Shown: in pieces, positions 16,087 to 24,335 of the stretch
Position numbering within the stretch: the first letter of the stretch is position 1
How the letters are laid out: every line of letters begins with the position of its first letter
Assembly (NCBI GenBank): GCA_963712305.1
Contig: CAVQHI010000002.1
Span: 434,001-498,000 of the forward strand
Direction: 5' to 3'
Source of the DNA: DATFNI01 sp963712305
GTDB lineage: Bacteria > Bacteroidota > Rhodothermia > Balneolales > DATFMH01
DNA length: 64,000 nt
The notes under the pieces: model-generated
The model's database searches: none
What the model was told of the DNA's origin: nothing
What the model saw: only the letters and a program-made list of their open reading frames with translations
Translations under genes and position numbers: made by a program

Positions 16087-19007
16087 CTAAAAACTTTTAT
16101 GAGACCAATTACAATGACAGCAAATGGGCAGAAATCCGTGTTCCTGCCAGTTGGCAGACTGAAGGATTCGGAAAAGCTATCTATTTGAACTCGCATTTTC
16201 CATTCCAACCCGATAGCCGGAAACTCCATCCGCCCTTGATCCCCCAGGATTATGATCCGGTCGGATCCTATCGTACCACATTTACAGTACCCGACGACTG
16301 GGATGGACGTGACGTGTACATTAATTTCGGGGGAGTGAAAAGCGCCTTTTACATCTGGGTGAACGGAAAGAAAGTCGGCTACAGCCAGGGCAGCATGACC
16401 CCGGCGGAATTCAACCTGGGTCCATACCTGAAGAAGGGTAACAACCAGCTTTCCGTAGAAGTATATCGCTGGTCGGACGGTTCCTATCTTGAGGACCAGG
16501 ATATGTGGCGGTTCAGCGGAATCTTCCGGAGGGTATACCTGTATTCGACTCCGAAAGAACACCTGGAAGATTTCTTCGTCCGTGCGGGTCTGGATGACCG
16601 TTATGAAGATGGAATGCTGCACATAACCGCCAAGGTGCGAAACGATACGGATGATCATCTGAGACCGGCACATATTGATGTCTACCTGTATGACGGACAA
16701 GGAAAGCAAATCGGCAGCGGTCCCTTTATGACTGGACGTACAGTCACGGATCTGCCGGCAGGTACCGATGGAATTGCAGATCTTCGGGCGAAGGTAAAGA
16801 ACGTTCACAAGTGGACGGCTGAGACCCCAAATATTTATACGCTAGTCCTGGTGCTGAAAGACGGCAAGGGTAATGTCATTGAGGCTGCAAGATCAACTAC
16901 CGGTTTCCGTACGATCGCGATTAAGGATGGCATGTTGCTGGTTAATGGATCACCTGTAAAACTCAAAGGCGTGGATATCCACGATCATGATCCCAATCAC
17001 GGACGTGCTCTTGATTACAAATGGATACAAAAAGATGTAAACCTGATGAAGCAGGGCAACATCAATGCAGTACGGTTTTCACACTACCCTCATGATCCAC
17101 GTTACTACGCCTTATTCGATAAATACGGGATGTACGTGATTGATGAGGCTAACCTGGAATCTCACGGTATATCATTTCGGCGCAATATATTGCCGGGCAG
17201 CGATCCGAAATGGACGGCAGCCGCTCTCGACCGTATGCGAAGCATGGTGGAACGGGACCGGAATCATCCCTCTGTGATTATCTGGTCGCTCGGCAACGAG
17301 GCCGGCGACGGATCCAATTTTGCACAAATGGCTTCTTATGCGAGAACTGCCGATCCGACTCGTCCGATTCACTACTCGCAGATGAACAGCATTGCGGATA
17401 TGGACAGCTACATGTATCCCACTCCAAATGAACTTGAGCATCTCGCCGTATCGACAACGAAACCGATTTTCATGTGCGAATATGCGCATTCAATGGGCAA
17501 CTCAACGGGCAATATGAAACTTTACTGGGATGTGATCGACCGCCACAAGAACCTGATTGGCGGATGCATCTGGGACTGGGTCGACCAGGGTCTGTACAAG
17601 AAGGACAAGGACGGGAAGATGTTCTGGGCCTACGGGGGCGACTACGGAGATGACCCGAACGATGCGAACTTCAACATCAACGGGTTCATCATGCCCGACC
17701 GGACACCCCAGCCGGCCTACTACGAGGTCAAGCACGTCTACCAGTATGTGAACTTCCGGGCGCTGAACCTGGCCAGGGGACAGATCCTGGTCCATAACAA
17801 CTACTACCACGAGAGCCTGAAAGACTACAGCATCCGGTGGAACCTGACCCGTGACGGGAAGGTGGTCCAGTCGGGTGTGGTCGATACGCTGACGACCCCG
17901 GCAGGAGGATGGGCCAGGCTGAACCTGCCGATCCATCAGCCGGACCTGGCACCGGGCCGTGAGTACTGGCTGAACCTGAGCGTGCATACCAAGAATAGTG
18001 AGTACTGGGCAAAGAAAGGCTTTACGGTAGCCTGGGATCAGCTGAAGATGCCCTGGGCGGTGGCCCCGGCCCCGATGGCGGGCCTGGAGGGGATGAGCCC
18101 GGTGCAGGTCGACCAGTCTGGCGGCACGGTGATCATCAGCGGTGACGGGTTCAAGGTGAGTGTGAACAAGGAAGACGGATCCCTGGCCAGTTACAACTGG
18201 AAGGGCCATGAGCTGCTCAGCGGCCCGCTGAAGCCCAACTACTGGCGTGCCCCGACCGACAACGACATTGCCGGGTTCCGGGGGGCGCTGAACCCATGGA
18301 AGCAGGCAGGACCGGAGCGGAAGGTCAGTGATGTGAAGGTAAGCCAGCCGGATTCCAAGACGGCCGTAGTTATGGTGAAGGGCACACTTCCGGTGGGCCA
18401 GTCGACCTGGGAGGCGAGCTACACGGTATACGGAAACGGAGTGGTGAGAGTAAGCCAGGAGCTGAGTCCGATCGGGGATGTACCCCCGGATATTCCGAAG
18501 GTGGGAGCGGAGCTGCGCATCCCCAAAGAGTATGGAACGATGAGCTGGTACGGCCGGGGCCCGTGGTCGAACTACGTGGATAAGCAGAGCGGAGCCAACG
18601 TGGGCACCTACTCGGGGGCGGTGGATAGTCTGTGGACCGACTATGTGCGTCCGCAGGAGAACGGGAACCGGGACGGGGTGCGCTGGGTGGCCTTCACGAA
18701 CAGCAGTGGAGAGGGGTTGCTGGTGATCGGTGACTCAACGCTGAGTGTGAGTGTGTGGCCGTACTCGCTGCAGGACCTGGAGCAGGCCAAACATATCGAT
18801 GATCTGCCGCGGCGCGACTACATCACGGTGAACCTGGATGACAAACAGATGGGTGTGGGCGGAGTAAATACCTGGAGCCCGAAAGCGAGACCGGAACCAA
18901 AATACCGATTGCCTGGTGACAAGGATTATCACTACACCTTTTACCTGCAACCTTATTCTAAGTCCATGGGATCATTATCCGATGTATCAAATTATAAGAT
19001 GCCGTAG
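15801..19007 (+). CDS. GH2 beta-galactosidase, LacZ type, secreted (copy 2)
   Basis: I take the ATG at 15801 because it opens a good signal peptide (MNTQFTSRQSKILLLL...SSAQ); the frame runs further upstream to 15756, through the operator-like palindrome. The 1068-residue product has the complete LacZ plan: jelly roll, Ig-like domain, TIM barrel, linker domain and C-terminal small-chain domain. The acid/base is E500 in LGNEAGDG and the nucleophile E560 in CEYAHSMGN. It should cleave beta-galactosides in the periplasm. It is a mosaic with the gene at 21080: the 5' end, residues about 146-261, and residues about 554-1020 are almost identical, while the parts between have diverged. The last block is visibly richer in G and C than the rest of the gene, which suggests recombination with a foreign donor followed by gene conversion. 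Confidence 0.93.
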   Translation: MNTQFTSRQSKILLLLVTLFAYPMLSSAQNSEGPLPNWENPQVIGINKEPAHLSFMHYPDQQSALADSGLDVHTPFYKSLDGKWKFHWSKNPAGRPKNFYETNYNDSKWAEIRVPASWQTEGFGKAIYLNSHFPFQPDSRKLHPPLIPQDYDPVGSYRTTFTVPDDWDGRDVYINFGGVKSAFYIWVNGKKVGYSQGSMTPAEFNLGPYLKKGNNQLSVEVYRWSDGSYLEDQDMWRFSGIFRRVYLYSTPKEHLEDFFVRAGLDDRYEDGMLHITAKVRNDTDDHLRPAHIDVYLYDGQGKQIGSGPFMTGRTVTDLPAGTDGIADLRAKVKNVHKWTAETPNIYTLVLVLKDGKGNVIEAARSTTGFRTIAIKDGMLLVNGSPVKLKGVDIHDHDPNHGRALDYKWIQKDVNLMKQGNINAVRFSHYPHDPRYYALFDKYGMYVIDEANLESHGISFRRNILPGSDPKWTAAALDRMRSMVERDRNHPSVIIWSLGNEAGDGSNFAQMASYARTADPTRPIHYSQMNSIADMDSYMYPTPNELEHLAVSTTKPIFMCEYAHSMGNSTGNMKLYWDVIDRHKNLIGGCIWDWVDQGLYKKDKDGKMFWAYGGDYGDDPNDANFNINGFIMPDRTPQPAYYEVKHVYQYVNFRALNLARGQILVHNNYYHESLKDYSIRWNLTRDGKVVQSGVVDTLTTPAGGWARLNLPIHQPDLAPGREYWLNLSVHTKNSEYWAKKGFTVAWDQLKMPWAVAPAPMAGLEGMSPVQVDQSGGTVIISGDGFKVSVNKEDGSLASYNWKGHELLSGPLKPNYWRAPTDNDIAGFRGALNPWKQAGPERKVSDVKVSQPDSKTAVVMVKGTLPVGQSTWEASYTVYGNGVVRVSQELSPIGDVPPDIPKVGAELRIPKEYGTMSWYGRGPWSNYVDKQSGANVGTYSGAVDSLWTDYVRPQENGNRDGVRWVAFTNSSGEGLLVIGDSTLSVSVWPYSLQDLEQAKHIDDLPRRDYITVNLDDKQMGVGGVNTWSPKARPEPKYRLPGDKDYHYTFYLQPYSKSMGSLSDVSNYKMP
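16236..16585 (+). repeat. Direct repeat block 2, first copy (jelly-roll domain)
   Basis: The 350-bp block is almost identical to 21512-21861 (offset 5276 bp). I noticed one coding change, AGG to AGC near 16529. Diverged sequence lies on both sides, including a one-codon length difference just before the block. Confidence 0.88.
17461..18862 (+). repeat. Direct repeat block 3, first copy (catalytic nucleophile to near the C-terminus)
   Basis: About 1.4 kb is nearly identical to 22740-24141 at an offset of 5279 bp. By eye I found only two base changes, near 18723 and 18752, each exchanging Val and Ala. The block is GC-rich with codons such as ACGGGG, CTG and GCC, and ends sharply at GGTGTGGGCGG, after which the two genes diverge again. 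Confidence 0.92.
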
Positions 19008-19079
19008 GAAAGTTGCCGGTTGCCGGTTTCCAGTTTCGCGTTAACCCGAAACTCATATTCCTTCCGTCATACACTGATA

Positions 19080-20693
19080 ATGCAAGACATTATGATAGGA
19101 AAAGCAGCCAAGGTTGTCATGACTATAATGATACTGGGTATTCTGTGCACAGCTACGTCAGAGGCACATGGCCAGAAATCAACTCATGCCAAGCCAGCTA
19201 CGACGTACTATGTAGATGCTCAATCCGGAAATGATCATTATACCGGGACATCGCCGAAATCGGCATGGAGAACGCTGAACCGGGTCAATGATGAGGATTT
19301 TGAACCGGGGGACAGCATACTTTTTCATTCAGGAATGGCATTTACAGGGCATTTGGCTCCAGAAGGGTCTGGAGCTTTAAGAAAGCCGATCGTGATTGGC
19401 AGATACGGTGATGGCAGCAAGCCGCACATCGAAGCTCAGGGAAAATTCCGGGAAACGATTTTGCTATCGAATGTCGAATACTGGGATGTCCGGGATTTGG
19501 AAATCTCGAATAGAGGGAAAGAACGTAAAGCCAGGCGCGCCGGTGTTCGGTTAGTTGTATCTGATTTTGGAACTGCGCATCATATTCATCTTCTAAATCT
19601 CTTTGTGCATGATGTAAATGGCAGCAATGTAAAATCAAACGGCGGCGGAACTGGCATCACGTGGAATTGTCGGGGTGACAGCATTAAAAGCCGTTTTGAT
19701 GATTTATTAATTGCAAAATGTCACTTGGTCCGGACAGATCGAAACGGAATCACGGGAAGCAGTTCTTTCTGGTCGAGATACAAATGGTTTCCGAGTTTGC
19801 ACGTAGTAATTCGGAATAATCTTCTGGAAGATATCGGTGGTGATGGTATTGTACCCATTGCTTGTGACAGTGCTGTAATCGAACATAACATCATACACGG
19901 CGGCCGACAAAGAGCGCAGGATTACGCCGCGGGGATATGGCCGTGGAGCTGCGACAATACGGTGGTCCAGTACAACGAGGTCAGCGGAATGAAAGGGTAC
20001 AAGGATGGTCAGGGCTATGACTCCGACTGGAACTGCCGGAACACACTGATTCAGTATAATTACAGTCATGACAACGATGGTGGTTTTCTGCTCATCTGTA
20101 ACAACGGACAATCGCCTGATTCGGTAAGTGTTGGAAATGTTGGAACTATTGTTCGCTACAATATCAGTCAGAACGACGGCTCACGAACCTTTCAAATGGC
20201 TGGTCCCGTAGACGCGACATCAATCTATAACAATACAATCTATGTAGGGGATTCTCTCGATGTTCACCTTTTTCTTTTCAACGACTGGTTTGGCTGGTCG
20301 AAGAATACGCATGTCTACAACAATATTTTTTATGTGAAGGGAACGGGGAGGTTTAGTCATCAATCAGCTCCTCGATTGGCTGATGGACGGTATGTGGCAG
20401 AGCCTGGTTATGGGGAGAGCACAGGCAATGTGTTTGATCATAATGTTTATTTCGGGAAAATACCGAATCATCCTATGGATCCGGAAGGAATTTATAAGAA
20501 CCCCGAACTTACGGGTCCGGGATCGGGTCGAAACGGCAGGAACACACTGAATGGATACAACCTATCCCCCAAATCGTTACTTCATAAAAAAGGCAGATTA
20601 ATGCCGGAAAATGGATTCACGGATTTCTGGGGAAATCTGCTTCCACAACATAGAAAGCCGGATATTGGTGCATATCAATCGGGAGGATATTAA
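19080..20693 (+). CDS. Secreted right-handed parallel beta-helix protein (pectate-lyase-like fold)
   Basis: The ATG at 19080 starts a 537-residue protein with a signal peptide ending near TSEAHGQ; a longer frame from 19020 adds residues that do not look like a leader. The mature start, YYVDAQSGNDHYTGTSPKSAWRTL, is the usual opening of bacterial beta-helix glycan-active enzymes. Repeated coils follow (VVIRNNLLEDIGGDGIV, AVIEHNIIHGG, TVVQYNEVSG, TLIQYNYSHDNDGGFLL, TIVRYNISQND), with asparagine-ladder spacing. The fold is shared by polysaccharide lyases, GH28-type polygalacturonases and other hydrolases, and I cannot assign a catalytic set. Lying between two LacZ-type genes on the same strand, it probably attacks the backbone or a side chain of the same glycan. 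Confidence 0.85.
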   Translation: MQDIMIGKAAKVVMTIMILGILCTATSEAHGQKSTHAKPATTYYVDAQSGNDHYTGTSPKSAWRTLNRVNDEDFEPGDSILFHSGMAFTGHLAPEGSGALRKPIVIGRYGDGSKPHIEAQGKFRETILLSNVEYWDVRDLEISNRGKERKARRAGVRLVVSDFGTAHHIHLLNLFVHDVNGSNVKSNGGGTGITWNCRGDSIKSRFDDLLIAKCHLVRTDRNGITGSSSFWSRYKWFPSLHVVIRNNLLEDIGGDGIVPIACDSAVIEHNIIHGGRQRAQDYAAGIWPWSCDNTVVQYNEVSGMKGYKDGQGYDSDWNCRNTLIQYNYSHDNDGGFLLICNNGQSPDSVSVGNVGTIVRYNISQNDGSRTFQMAGPVDATSIYNNTIYVGDSLDVHLFLFNDWFGWSKNTHVYNNIFYVKGTGRFSHQSAPRLADGRYVAEPGYGESTGNVFDHNVYFGKIPNHPMDPEGIYKNPELTGPGSGRNGRNTLNGYNLSPKSLLHKKGRLMPENGFTDFWGNLLPQHRKPDIGAYQSGGY

Positions 20694-20760
20694 GAGAGAT
20701 TTCTCTCCATTGGAGTCTTCTAATAGAGAAACTTCGAAAAACAGATCCCAAACACAAGGA

Positions 20761-20946
20761 TGTCATCCTGATTTTTTGAGGTTTACCCCAAAAAGTAGCA
20801 TCTCGCTTTATAACCAGCAACGATCGCTTCAATTGTAGCGATTGTTGCTGTATTCCGCGAGATCCTTTCCCATAGAGATTCCTTCGGGGCGCCCCATTTT
20901 GCAGTTTCGTGTAGTCAAAATTGAATATGGGGGGCTCAGGATGACA
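20761..20946. mobile_element. MITE-like inverted-repeat element with nested central palindrome
   Basis: The ends are a perfect 11-bp inverted repeat: TGTCATCCTGA at 20761-20771 and TCAGGATGACA at 20936-20946. Inside is a second palindrome, AGCAACGATCGCT (20816-20828) against AGCGATTGTTGCT (20837-20849) with one mismatch, around TCAATTGT; weaker pairing (CTCGC/GCGAG) extends it. No coding capacity is visible. Elements with GTCATCCTGA ends are scattered in many bacterial genomes. It sits in the gap before the third LacZ-type gene, and a half copy lies before the second. Confidence 0.7.
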
Positions 20947-21001
20947 TTCTTGTGTTTAGGTAGGAAAAGACTTTTTTTATCAAAATAATTTGTTGATAAT
21001 G

Positions 21002-21365
21002 ACTTGCAATTATGGAGGCTAGTTCTTAAATATGATGTTATCGATAACATTAGTTGACGTTCATCCCATCATTACTCTCATGAATACACAATTTACATCA
21101 CGTCAGTCAAAGATTTTACTGTTGTTGGTAGCGCTTTTTGCATATCCGATGCTTTCCAGTGCTCAAAACAGCGAGGGGCCGCTCCCCGACTGGGAGAATC
21201 CCCAGGTTATTGGGATCAACAAGGAACCTGCTCATCTGAGCTTCATGCACTACCCTGACCAGCAAAGTGCCTTGGCTGACAGCGGTTTGGATGTGCATAC
21301 GCCGTTTTATAAATCGCTTGACGGTAAGTGGAAATTTCACTGGTCAAAGAACCCGGCAGGCCGGC
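21002..21365 (+). repeat. Direct repeat block 1, second copy
   Basis: Partner of 15723-16086; includes the operator-like palindrome, the start codon and the signal-peptide codons of the third LacZ-type GH2 gene. The left edge follows 55 bp after the inverted-repeat element. Confidence 0.9.
21036..21049. promoter_or_regulatory. Palindromic operator-like site TGTTATCGATAACA, second copy
   Basis: Identical to the palindrome at 15757-15770 and, like it, 30 bp before the ATG of a LacZ-type GH2 gene. The neighbouring spacer has changed at several bases while the 14-bp palindrome is intact in both copies, which hints that it is under selection. Confidence 0.6.
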
Positions 21366-24310
21366 CAAAAAATTTTTACGAAACCAATTACAACGATAGC
21401 AAGTGGGCATCCATTTCTGTTCCCGGCAACTGGCAGCTCGAAGGATATGGCAAGCCAATTTATTTAAATTTTAATTATCCATTCCACCCGGTTTATCCAG
21501 CCCATCCGCCTTTGATCCCCCAGGATTATGATCCGGTCGGATCCTATCGTACCACATTTACAGTACCCGACGACTGGGATGGACGTGACGTGTACATTAA
21601 TTTCGGGGGAGTGAAAAGCGCCTTTTACATCTGGGTGAACGGAAAGAAAGTCGGCTACAGCCAGGGCAGCATGACCCCGGCGGAATTCAACCTGGGTCCA
21701 TACCTGAAGAAGGGTAACAACCAGCTTTCCGTAGAAGTATATCGCTGGTCGGACGGTTCCTATCTTGAGGACCAGGATATGTGGCGGTTCAGCGGAATCT
21801 TCCGGAGCGTATACCTGTATTCGACTCCGAAAGAACACCTGGAAGATTTCTTCGTCCGTGCCAAACTGGATGATCGTTACGAAGATGGTTTGATGCATAT
21901 CACGGCGAAAGTTCGCAATACCACAAATGACAACTTCCCACCGGCCACTGTGGAAGCATATCTGTATGGCGAAAACGGTAAGATGATCGGCGATGGACCT
22001 GTTGCTGTATCTCATACCATAACTGACATTCCAGCCGGTACGGATGGCATCGCTGAATTGTATGCCAAGATCCATCGGCCTAAAAAATGGACCGCCGAGA
22101 CCCCAAATATTTATACAGTAGTCCTGGTGTTGAAGGATGCCAAGGGTAACGTGCTGGAAGCAGCAAGGTCAACAACAGGCTTCCGTACGATCGAGATTAA
22201 AGACGGTATGTTGCTTGTTAATGGCTCGCCTATAAAGCTCAAAGGGGTAGATATTCACGATCATGATCCATATAACGGCCGTGCTATGGACTTTAAGTGG
22301 ATTGAGAAAGACCTGAAGCTCATGAAACAGGGTAATATCAATACGGTTCGATTCTCTCACTATCCGCATGATCCGCGCTACTATTATCTGTTCGATAAAT
22401 ATGGGATGTATGTGATGGATGAAACGAACCTGGAAGCACACGGGATGCACGAGCGTGAAATCATGCCGGGCAGTGATCCTCTCTGGACCCATGCGTGCGT
22501 TGAACGCATAAAGAGGATGATAGCACGTGATAAAAATCATCCGTCTATTATCATATGGTCGCTTGGTAATGAAGCAGGTCATGGTGAGAACTTTGCGCTG
22601 ATGGCAGCTTACGCTAAGACCGTTGATCCATCCCGGCCAATACATTATGAACAAATGAACAGTGTCGCGGACATGGTCAGCCATATGTACCCGACTCCGC
22701 AACAGCTCGAATACATGGCAAAGGATCCGGACATCACAAAACCGATTTTCATGTGCGAATATGCGCATTCAATGGGCAACTCAACGGGCAATATGAAACT
22801 TTACTGGGATGTGATCGACCGCCACAAGAACCTGATTGGCGGATGCATCTGGGACTGGGTCGACCAGGGTCTGTACAAGAAGGACAAGGACGGGAAGATG
22901 TTCTGGGCCTACGGGGGCGACTACGGAGATGACCCGAACGATGCGAACTTCAACATCAACGGGTTCATCATGCCCGACCGGACACCCCAGCCGGCCTACT
23001 ACGAGGTCAAGCACGTCTACCAGTATGTGAACTTCCGGGCGCTGAACCTGGCCAGGGGACAGATCCTGGTCCATAACAACTACTACCACGAGAGCCTGAA
23101 AGACTACAGCATCCGGTGGAACCTGACCCGTGACGGGAAGGTGGTCCAGTCGGGTGTGGTCGATACGCTGACGACCCCGGCAGGAGGATGGGCCAGGCTG
23201 AACCTGCCGATCCATCAGCCGGACCTGGCACCGGGCCGTGAGTACTGGCTGAACCTGAGCGTGCATACCAAGAATAGTGAGTACTGGGCAAAGAAAGGCT
23301 TTACGGTAGCCTGGGATCAGCTGAAGATGCCCTGGGCGGTGGCCCCGGCCCCGATGGCGGGCCTGGAGGGGATGAGCCCGGTGCAGGTCGACCAGTCTGG
23401 CGGCACGGTGATCATCAGCGGTGACGGGTTCAAGGTGAGTGTGAACAAGGAAGACGGATCCCTGGCCAGTTACAACTGGAAGGGCCATGAGCTGCTCAGC
23501 GGCCCGCTGAAGCCCAACTACTGGCGTGCCCCGACCGACAACGACATTGCCGGGTTCCGGGGGGCGCTGAACCCATGGAAGCAGGCAGGACCGGAGCGGA
23601 AGGTCAGTGATGTGAAGGTAAGCCAGCCGGATTCCAAGACGGCCGTAGTTATGGTGAAGGGCACACTTCCGGTGGGCCAGTCGACCTGGGAGGCGAGCTA
23701 CACGGTATACGGAAACGGAGTGGTGAGAGTAAGCCAGGAGCTGAGTCCGATCGGGGATGTACCCCCGGATATTCCGAAGGTGGGAGCGGAGCTGCGCATC
23801 CCCAAAGAGTATGGAACGATGAGCTGGTACGGCCGGGGCCCGTGGTCGAACTACGTGGATAAGCAGAGCGGAGCCAACGTGGGCACCTACTCGGGGGCGG
23901 TGGATAGTCTGTGGACCGACTATGTGCGTCCGCAGGAGAACGGGAACCGGGACGGGGTGCGCTGGGTGGCCTTCACGAACAGCAGTGGAGAGGGGTTGCT
24001 GGCGATCGGTGACTCAACGCTGAGTGTGAGTGCGTGGCCGTACTCGCTGCAGGACCTGGAGCAGGCCAAACATATCGATGATCTGCCGCGGCGCGACTAC
24101 ATCACGGTGAACCTGGATGACAAACAGATGGGTGTGGGCGGTATCGACACGTGGAGTCCACATGCACGACCGGAACCACAGAATCGTCTGAGTACAGGCA
24201 AAAATTATCACTATACCTTCTATCTGCAGCCGTATTCAAAATCGATGGGTTCAATGTCAGATGTTTCTAACTATAAACTACCAAATGTGTCGGGTTCCAG
24301 AGGTATGTAA
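21080..24310 (+). CDS. GH2 beta-galactosidase, LacZ type, secreted (copy 3)
   Basis: Starting at the ATG at 21080, equivalent to that of the gene at 15801, this encodes 1076 residues with the same signal peptide and the same LacZ domain order. Catalytic residues are E498 (LGNEAGHG) and E560 (CEYAHSMGN). Three blocks are nearly identical to the 15801 gene; the Ig-like domain and the first two thirds of the TIM barrel (about residues 262-553) have diverged. That part includes the loop MHEREIMPGSDP where copy 2 has SFRRNILPGSDP, so the two enzymes may differ in substrate recognition while sharing chemistry. A short extra tail ends the protein. GH29 and GH27 genes follow closely on the same strand, suggesting an operon that removes beta-Gal, alpha-Fuc and alpha-Gal residues. 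Confidence 0.93.
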   Translation: MNTQFTSRQSKILLLLVALFAYPMLSSAQNSEGPLPDWENPQVIGINKEPAHLSFMHYPDQQSALADSGLDVHTPFYKSLDGKWKFHWSKNPAGRPKNFYETNYNDSKWASISVPGNWQLEGYGKPIYLNFNYPFHPVYPAHPPLIPQDYDPVGSYRTTFTVPDDWDGRDVYINFGGVKSAFYIWVNGKKVGYSQGSMTPAEFNLGPYLKKGNNQLSVEVYRWSDGSYLEDQDMWRFSGIFRSVYLYSTPKEHLEDFFVRAKLDDRYEDGLMHITAKVRNTTNDNFPPATVEAYLYGENGKMIGDGPVAVSHTITDIPAGTDGIAELYAKIHRPKKWTAETPNIYTVVLVLKDAKGNVLEAARSTTGFRTIEIKDGMLLVNGSPIKLKGVDIHDHDPYNGRAMDFKWIEKDLKLMKQGNINTVRFSHYPHDPRYYYLFDKYGMYVMDETNLEAHGMHEREIMPGSDPLWTHACVERIKRMIARDKNHPSIIIWSLGNEAGHGENFALMAAYAKTVDPSRPIHYEQMNSVADMVSHMYPTPQQLEYMAKDPDITKPIFMCEYAHSMGNSTGNMKLYWDVIDRHKNLIGGCIWDWVDQGLYKKDKDGKMFWAYGGDYGDDPNDANFNINGFIMPDRTPQPAYYEVKHVYQYVNFRALNLARGQILVHNNYYHESLKDYSIRWNLTRDGKVVQSGVVDTLTTPAGGWARLNLPIHQPDLAPGREYWLNLSVHTKNSEYWAKKGFTVAWDQLKMPWAVAPAPMAGLEGMSPVQVDQSGGTVIISGDGFKVSVNKEDGSLASYNWKGHELLSGPLKPNYWRAPTDNDIAGFRGALNPWKQAGPERKVSDVKVSQPDSKTAVVMVKGTLPVGQSTWEASYTVYGNGVVRVSQELSPIGDVPPDIPKVGAELRIPKEYGTMSWYGRGPWSNYVDKQSGANVGTYSGAVDSLWTDYVRPQENGNRDGVRWVAFTNSSGEGLLAIGDSTLSVSAWPYSLQDLEQAKHIDDLPRRDYITVNLDDKQMGVGGIDTWSPHARPEPQNRLSTGKNYHYTFYLQPYSKSMGSMSDVSNYKLPNVSGSRGM
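21512..21861 (+). repeat. Direct repeat block 2, second copy
   Basis: Partner of 16236-16585, within the jelly-roll domain of the third LacZ-type GH2 gene. Confidence 0.88.
22740..24141 (+). repeat. Direct repeat block 3, second copy
   Basis: Partner of 17461-18862. In both copies the antisense strand carries the same long open frames (708 nt and 285 nt), a side effect of the GC-rich codons and a useful check of the near identity. Confidence 0.92.
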
Positions 24311-24335
24311 TGGACATCCATAACTTCTAATAAAA

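Noticed and set aside
17502..18209. 235-residue open frame on the - strand inside the second LacZ-type GH2 gene, repeated at 22781-23488
   Set aside because: It lies wholly antisense to a strongly conserved GH2 coding region, is of low-complexity composition, and exists because the GC-rich codons remove stops on the other strand.
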